Assembly (NCBI GenBank): GCA_014529385.2
Contig: CM043944.1
Span: 46,356,768-46,418,767, forward strand
DNA: 62,000 nucleotides
From: Adiantum capillus-veneris
Taxonomy: Eukaryota > Streptophyta > Polypodiopsida > Polypodiales > Pteridaceae
Direction of reading: 5' to 3'
The translations under genes were made by a program, and so were the position numbers. The notes under the pieces were generated by a model that saw only the letters and a program-made list of their open reading frames with translations, was not told the DNA's origin and ran no database searches. This document shows positions 56,663 to 62,000 of this stretch, piece by piece. Every line of letters begins with the position of its first letter. The stretch's first letter is position 1.

Positions 56663-56995
56663 CCTGCTTGTCCGCAACCCCGCCCGCCGGCACATTACCC
56701 CTGGTCCTCCTCCTCACCCACTTCGTTCCTGCTTGACTGGTCTCGACAGCGCTTGTGACGTGCTCGGTCTAGCAGGAGGTCTCCGTTCACCGACGTCTCT
56801 TCGCCCTTTCTTCACAACAACAGACACGCCTGCTTGTCCGTAGCCTCGCCCACCGGCACATTACCCCTGGTCCTCCTCCTCACCCACTTCGTTCCTGCTT
56901 GACTGGTCTCCACAGCGCTTGTGACGTGCTCGGTCTAGCAGGAGGTCTCCATTCACCGACGTCTCTTCGCCCTTTCTTCACAGCAGCAGACACAG
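56663..56995 (+). repeat. Two 166-bp tandem repeats in the LINE C leader
   Basis: CCTGCTTGTCCG starts copies at 56663 and 56829; the second ends just before ATG 56996. They share the segment from GGCACATTACCCCTGG to CGCCCTTTCTTCACA almost exactly. The layout recalls promoter monomers in the 5' leader of some L1 elements. Confidence 0.85.
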
Positions 56996-57750
56996 ATGGA
57001 GGCTCAAGCTCCGCCACAGAGGGACTCCAATAAAGTCCCCTTGCCCGACCCCGCTGAGCCCACCATTCGACTTGCTCTCTCACCAACAGAGCAAGCGAGC
57101 CTAGGCACAGAGGTGGAACAGCTTCAAGCGACTTCTGTCATCTGCAAGATTCTTGGCACCAGACCCAGCAGAGGAGAGCTGCACGATCTTCTCCAGGCCC
57201 GTCCGCCTTCTCGCAGAGGTGGGCAAGATCTTGGACGTTCAGTTCCTCGGATGCAGCTATTATCAGATAGAGTTCAAGACTTCCGAGATGGCGTCCAAGG
57301 TCATCGCAATGAGTCCCATCAGAGCAGTTCGAGCCCACTTTCGACAGTGGAGGCATGGTTTTGATCCAGCTACAGATGTTCTCGTAGAGGAGGCAGACCA
57401 TCCCATCTCCGTCTGCTTTCCTACCACTTTTGTGCAAGATAGGCTCAGAGATTGTGACAGTCCTAGAGACACCTCGCACGACAGCCTCTGTAGCTGCCAA
57501 GGCGGCCAGCATCCCCTCATTACGTGTTCTGGTTACGAACACCCACACTCTCCCGAAGGTCATTCTTCTTCCTCAAGTGAGTGGGGGTTGGTTCCGAGAG
57601 AGCGTGGAGTATTTGGGCTTTTCGAATCGGTGTTTCTTTTGTCAACAGATGGGCCATCTTGCGAAGGCCTGTCCACGGAGCAGACCCCGACCTACACCAC
57701 AAGCCCAACCTCAGTCCTCAAGGGCTGGCCAGTAGCAGCAGACAGTCACA
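56996..57750 (+). pseudogene. LINE C, ORF1
   Basis: ATG 56996 (MEAQAPPQRDSNKVPLPDPA). After a frameshift near 57180 comes LLAEVGKILDVQFLGCSYYQ and AMSPIRAVRAHFRQWRHGFD, the gag-like N-terminal domain of plant LINE ORF1 proteins. After another near 57440 comes TLPKVILLPQVSGGWFRESV and the zinc knuckle CFFCQQMGHLAKAC with correct CX2CX4HX4C spacing (about 57630). It would bind the LINE transcript. Two frameshifts inactivate it. Confidence 0.75.
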
Positions 57751-57799
57751 GAGTACGCAAGCAGAGCCACCCTCCGAGCCTAGGGCTCAAGTGGAGGAG

Positions 57800-59588
57800 A
57801 GTTGACAGCACGTTCGTGGTCAACGTCGGCAGGGACCACCACACCAGCGTGGCACTCAGAGTGGTCCCCTGGCTCCTGCCCAGCAGCAATGGGTTCACGC
57901 CTGATGGGATGCCAGGTGAGGGTTTTAGATGGATTCCCCCAGGGACTGCAGTTCGATACTTGGGCTCAGGTTGGCTTGGACTTGTCTCCCGAGCAGCAGA
58001 TTGCTCCCCTCCTCCTGTCCATCAGGAGGAAGTTGTTACATTGGAGCTCCGCACGACTTTCTTTGGCAGGCAGAGTTGTAGTGGCCAACCAAGTGTTGTT
58101 GGCTACTATGTGGTACATCACTTCTTGTTGGATCTTTTCGAGTTCTTGCATCAGCCAAGTAGAGAGGCTGATCAGGAACTTTCTTTGGTCAGGGCGTGAC
58201 ACTCAGATAGCACGAGCCAAAGTGACATGGCAGGTCATCATTCTTCCTTGTTCTCAGGGAGGGTTGGGGATCATAGAACCCGCACAGCAGAGCAGAGTCC
58301 TTATAGGGAAGTTTATCGTCAGAGGACTTCTTCCAGGGGAGGAGGCCTCGAATAAGTTTTTGCTTCAACGACTTAGTGCTAGGGTGCCTCAAGCTGGAGG
58401 CCCTTGGCAACCTTCGACCAGATGGATCTTCACAAAGATGCGCAGAGTTGGCATGAGCAGGAGACTGGAGGACAGTTTCACTGTGAGTTTGCTCCAATCC
58501 TCGGAGCAGCTGCGGAGAGGCCTGGAGCAGCGCGAGCCTACTTGCACGGAAGAGCGCCTGAGCTAGCCCCTTGTTTGGAACCCCATGGTTAGCTCTCAGA
58601 GAGGCCACTTGGTTGGTAGTAGGCCTCATGTTTCCTAGGGTCCCATGGAAGAGGGTCCAGCACGCACTTTCGGTGAGTGGCTACAGTTCTCAGGCTTGTC
58701 AGAGAAGCTTCAAGGAATCCAACTACAGGGGATGAGAGGGGTGCAAAGCATGTGCCAGAACATCTCAGAGACAATACCAGTTGAGTGGCTCACACCTCTC
58801 GAGTCAGCAACGCCCAGATGGATGGGGCCTTCACGCGATTGGAGATTCTCATCTCACTTCGGGCTTCCTCGGAGACTGTATCCTCCCTGTTTTTCGAGCT
58901 CAAGGTGAGGGACACTTACACCGAGTTTCAATAGAGGCCCCACAGGTGGCAGACTGCTGTTTTCAGAAGATCCGCGTGATGGGCATCTACGGGAGGACTT
59001 GTGTCATAGATCCTGACCCAACAGCTCTTGAGATTGGCCACTAGAGGCTAAGGGCTTGGGAGAGTTGTTCACTGACACGAGTGCAGTGGGATCCTGGAAA
59101 GTGGTTTTGGAGGGACCTTTTCTCCCCAAAAGACCATCTAGGTGTCCCTTTCTTTTAGTACACTGTTCGATTGGGACGTCACATATTGGTAGCATGAGAG
59201 AGGCTCGTCTTGCTGCAACACCTCATTGGCAAGAGGGGGTCTCACAGCTGAGTTCTTGTCAGCTTTTTGGGAGAGGTTGTGGGACTCCAGACAGCTGAGA
59301 CGAGTCACTTTGTTCCAGAGGCTGGTTGCACACCGAGCTACAGCAGTTGGGAGTTGGCTTGTACATAATAGTGGTCTCTCGGTAGCATGTGCAGCTTGTG
59401 ACCATCTTGTGGAGAATCAGTGCCACTGTCTTTGGGACTGTCCTTTGGCACAGCAGGTTTGGCTTCGTGTTCTTTGGTTGATGCCAGCTCTTTCCACAGC
59501 TTCGCAATACACTTGGGGGGCAGCTGCTAGGTCCACTCTCACGGGCCCGGCATTTCAGTTTGAGCTATCCTCCATTAAAACAGGATGA
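57800..59588 (+). pseudogene. LINE C, ORF2 C-terminal half
   Basis: From about 57900 pieces in changing frames read WIPPGTAVRYLG, LSIRRKLLHWSSARLSLAGR, QVERLIRNFLWSG and LPCSQGGLGIIEP, the thumb/linker region after the RT palm in plant LINEs. The end (59226-59588) has RLVAHRATAVGSWLVHNS and ACDHLVENQCHCLWDCPLAQ, the Cys/His zf-RVT domain with its CxxC and HCLWxCP motifs. RT palm motifs (FxDxxKAFD, FADD) are absent. Confidence 0.8.
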
Positions 59589-60120
59589 TAGTGATGTAGG
59601 GGGGTCGACCTACACTGCAGCCTGCTACAGAGCTTACTCCATAGGAGTGGTGCAATGAGAGAGAGCAATGTTGGGAGCACATCTGTGGCCTGACACTCTG
59701 GTTCATCTGGCAGGCCGGTTGCTTCCGCATCTTCGAGGCTCGCCCTGTACCACCATCAGAGACAATTCGGGATCTATGGCTAGAGCTAATCGATACTCTC
59801 AGAGGACAGTTTGAGAGACTCCAAGCCAGCTCAGACCGCATGAGGGAGCGTAGAGAGGCTTTCTTCGACTCTGGCACCCTGGGAATTTCTTCACCATGGT
59901 CCAGGGTGTGCTCAGATGGCACTACCGTCCACCTTTGTGGCTTTTCCCTCCTCCCATCTCTTGATTTAGCCTCATTGTACATATGTTGTTTTTACATTGG
60001 GAGATTCTCCCCTTCATGATTGTTGTAGCCCTCTCTTGTAGAGGTGGTTGTAGCCCGATGGGCAGTTTCATTAACTAATAGAAGGATCTTTTTGTCGGAA
60101 AAAAAAAGACCTGCAAGATT

Positions 60121-60298
60121 GACACCAAGCCAATGCCCAAAGCCGATCTTTCACGCCCTCTCTTGATTCCTGCTCCCAAGCCAAGGCTGCTCCTCGAATG
60201 GACACTCCTCAAGCGGATCACCACCATTGCCTAGTGGGCAATCACAAGTCCCCCAGCACTCTCCAAAGCCTTGTCGCATGCGGAAGCGTAGAGACCAA

Positions 60299-60353
<55 letters not shown>

Positions 60354-60544
60354 TCCTGAACGAATCAACCTTGGCAATGAATAACTGAATGTGTATACAA
60401 TGGAGGCAAGGGGTTGCTTATATAGCAATCCCAGTAAATTGCCCTACCCAAGACTTTGACAAATAAGTAAAATAAATACCAAAAAGCCAAACTAAATAAT
60501 GGGATCACATTGGGCAATTCACTTGAGATGCCTAAACTTTAACA
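60121..60544 (-). repeat. LTR-like sequence split by LINE C
   Basis: On the minus strand it starts TGTTAAAGTTTAGGC (60544), has a TATA box CTATATAA (60418-60425) and a leader with a (CT)n array, then reaches the LINE C insertion site. Across the LINE, the sequence continues at 56485 to a primer-site-like GGTACCAGA near 56380 and the ORF at 56346. Together these would be LTR, primer site and gag of one LTR element. No second LTR is in the window. Confidence 0.4.
60303..60352. repeat. (GA)n microsatellite
   Basis: About 50 bases of pure GA inside the LTR-like leader. Confidence 0.97.
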
Positions 60545-62000
60545 CCACCTTAGATAAACTATATGGAGCAGCGTTGGAGCTCAGTCTATATGCTCAGCGG
60601 TGCCGCAAGAGCTTGAGCTCACAAGGATAGGCAAGCTTCACGAGAGCTTTCTCTACCATTGACCATTCGTTCCGTTCACGTGTTTGATTGATCAGACTAG
60701 GTTGAGGTATACTATTGCTTTGTGGAGTTCCACAAAGCCTTTGATATAATGCTACAAGACAAACTTTTCCACACTTGCAATTGCTTGGTATACAATCAAA
60801 TATGATATAGGGCACTTATGCATTATATGGGCAGCCATCAAAAGAGAGTCAAATGGTATGTAAAAATGCAAACTTGAGCTTTAATACAAAAAACATTGTT
60901 AGGAAAACAAGAGCAAGGGGCACCTTTATAGAAATGTTTCCCAATAGCGCTCAAGACACAAATTCAACTCCACAAACCTTATCAAAAGAACTCCCACAAC
61001 ACCACAACTCAAAAGCAAGTGACGCTTTGGGAATTTACAAGCACACGCCCACCCAAAAGACCACCATGAAAACCAAGAAGCATCTGCCCTGGCATGGAAT
61101 TACAGCACAGACCAACTGATGCACTTGAGGAAAAGAGCTTCCCCCTTCACCAAATGATTCTTCAAAATCACAATTTTGAAGTATATCCACATCACAAAAA
61201 TCGAGCTTCCACAACTTACCCTACACCAAACTGCCTGTGGGCATCCATATCATGTACCCTGTGGAAAATAGACTGTATCTCCCAAACCACAACTCCAAAA
61301 GAATTGCTTTCAAGCTTCAAAAATTTCTGCATTTTTTGCAACAGAAGTTTTTAAGACCACATATTTCAAGTCTGTGCACCTCTATGTGCAAAATTGGCGC
61401 AAACAACAAGCTGCCATGGCGCGCCTACACGTAGGAAAGGCTAGTCGAGGCAAAACTCATGAAAAAGCCATAGCGACACAAAACCTACAATTTTTTTATA
61501 TTTGGCTGAACATTTTTATGTTTGTCCAAGAGTTTAAGTTAAATACAAGTGACACTTCAAAAAACTCACGAGCTCTCAAGACAACCCGACAATTGGCACT
61601 ACACTAGCGGCTTGCACTGCATGTACATGTCCTTGCTAAAGCACCACAAAAGAAAGCCCGTACACCCTTTTGACATCGGGCATCATGTCCATATGTACAA
61701 ATTTACAAAAAACAGGGTGTTCAAAAATGCGCACAAGAACGTGTTGTAGCCTTTATGTAGCATTATAGAAAAAACTACTCTATTCATAAGATAGTGCACT
61801 ATGACAATGCATGAGCTGCACCTTGTTATGTTTTGGTCCAAAGGTAAAGAAATTGATTGAATGGATGTGCAAGGTACCTTTTTTACGAGCAAAGGATTGG
61901 TTAATTACAATCATCTCCACCCATTGGGCACGTGTGAGCTATAATGTCTTTTTCTCGACTTTTACAATCTTCATGTAGAACTACATTGACTTGGCCGGAG
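60545..62000. other. Noncoding stretch to the window end
   Basis: No gene, element end or repeat array recognised. Frames of up to 89 codons lack any protein-like feature. Confidence 0.55.

Larger units (their letters stand above)
56486..60107 (+). mobile_element. LINE C with target-site duplication, RT core missing
   Basis: Flanked by GAGCTGCAAGATT (56473-56485) and GACCTGCAAGATT (60108-60120), 12 of 13 bases equal, with a 9-base poly(A) at 60099-60107 directly before the second copy. This defines both ends. Content: C-rich leader, two 166-base leader repeats, ORF1 from 56996, and the C-terminal part of ORF2 from about 57900 to 59590. The endonuclease and RT palm are absent, so the copy could move only with help in trans. 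Confidence 0.85.

Noticed and set aside
56499-56843. Pro-rich ORF in the LINE C leader
   Set aside because: It follows from C-rich composition and lies wholly in the leader repeats.

Overview
The window looks like plant nuclear DNA from a large, repeat-rich genome. It holds plant-type LTR retrotransposons with multi-kilobase internal regions, several non-LTR elements, a tRNA-derived SINE, long dinucleotide arrays, and a few short exons with GT..AG introns. No operon-like or prokaryotic structure is visible. A seed-free plant such as a fern would fit the mix of element lineages and the sparse host exons, but that is inference; the sequence does not name the species.

Layout. 1-11.8 kb: a plus-strand Ty3/gypsy element (A) with a broken gag-protease region, one long open pol and extra sense-strand ORFs after pol. 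11.8-13.2 kb: an LTR-like remnant, long (GA)n, (TG)n and (CT)n arrays, a hairpin and a 121-bp tandem duplication. 13.58-24.13 kb: an ORF1p-like coding sequence split in two by a complete 9.8-kb gypsy element (B; minus strand, LTRs of 1845 and 1951 bp) whose pol resembles lineages best known from fungi. 25.8-30.9 kb: a minus-strand Ty1/copia element with a recognisable primer-binding site and 5' LTR. 31-31.3 kb: a gypsy integrase scrap. 31.4-33.1 and 39.4-41.15 kb: two minus-strand parts of L1-like LINE(s). Between them lies a 6-kb block with a SINE, a plus-strand spliced gene fragment, 3.8 kb of AAGTGGT-type palindromic repeats, and a convergent minus-strand gene fragment. 42-44 kb: coding-like sequence of unknown identity. 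44.3-50.4 kb: mostly noncoding, with copia scraps. 50.46-51.24 kb: three minus-strand exons forming the end of an S1 RNA-binding domain, most like the C-terminus of an organellar polynucleotide phosphorylase. 51.46-54.8 kb and 56.49-60.11 kb: two LINEs that both seem to lack the reverse-transcriptase core. The second has a target-site duplication and sits in what looks like another LTR element.

How the parts relate. This is mainly a nest of insertions: element B inside an ORF1p-like gene, LINE C inside an LTR-like sequence, and a repeat-bearing block between LINE parts. The S1 exons are the best candidate for a host gene. If functional, its upstream exons must lie beyond a very long TE-filled intron.

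The broadest signal is mutational. In elements A, B, the copia element and the split ORF1p gene, reading frames continue across 17 internal stop codons, and every one is a single C-to-T or G-to-A step from a sense codon (CGA, CAA, CAG or TGG). This resembles decay by deamination of methylated cytosine.
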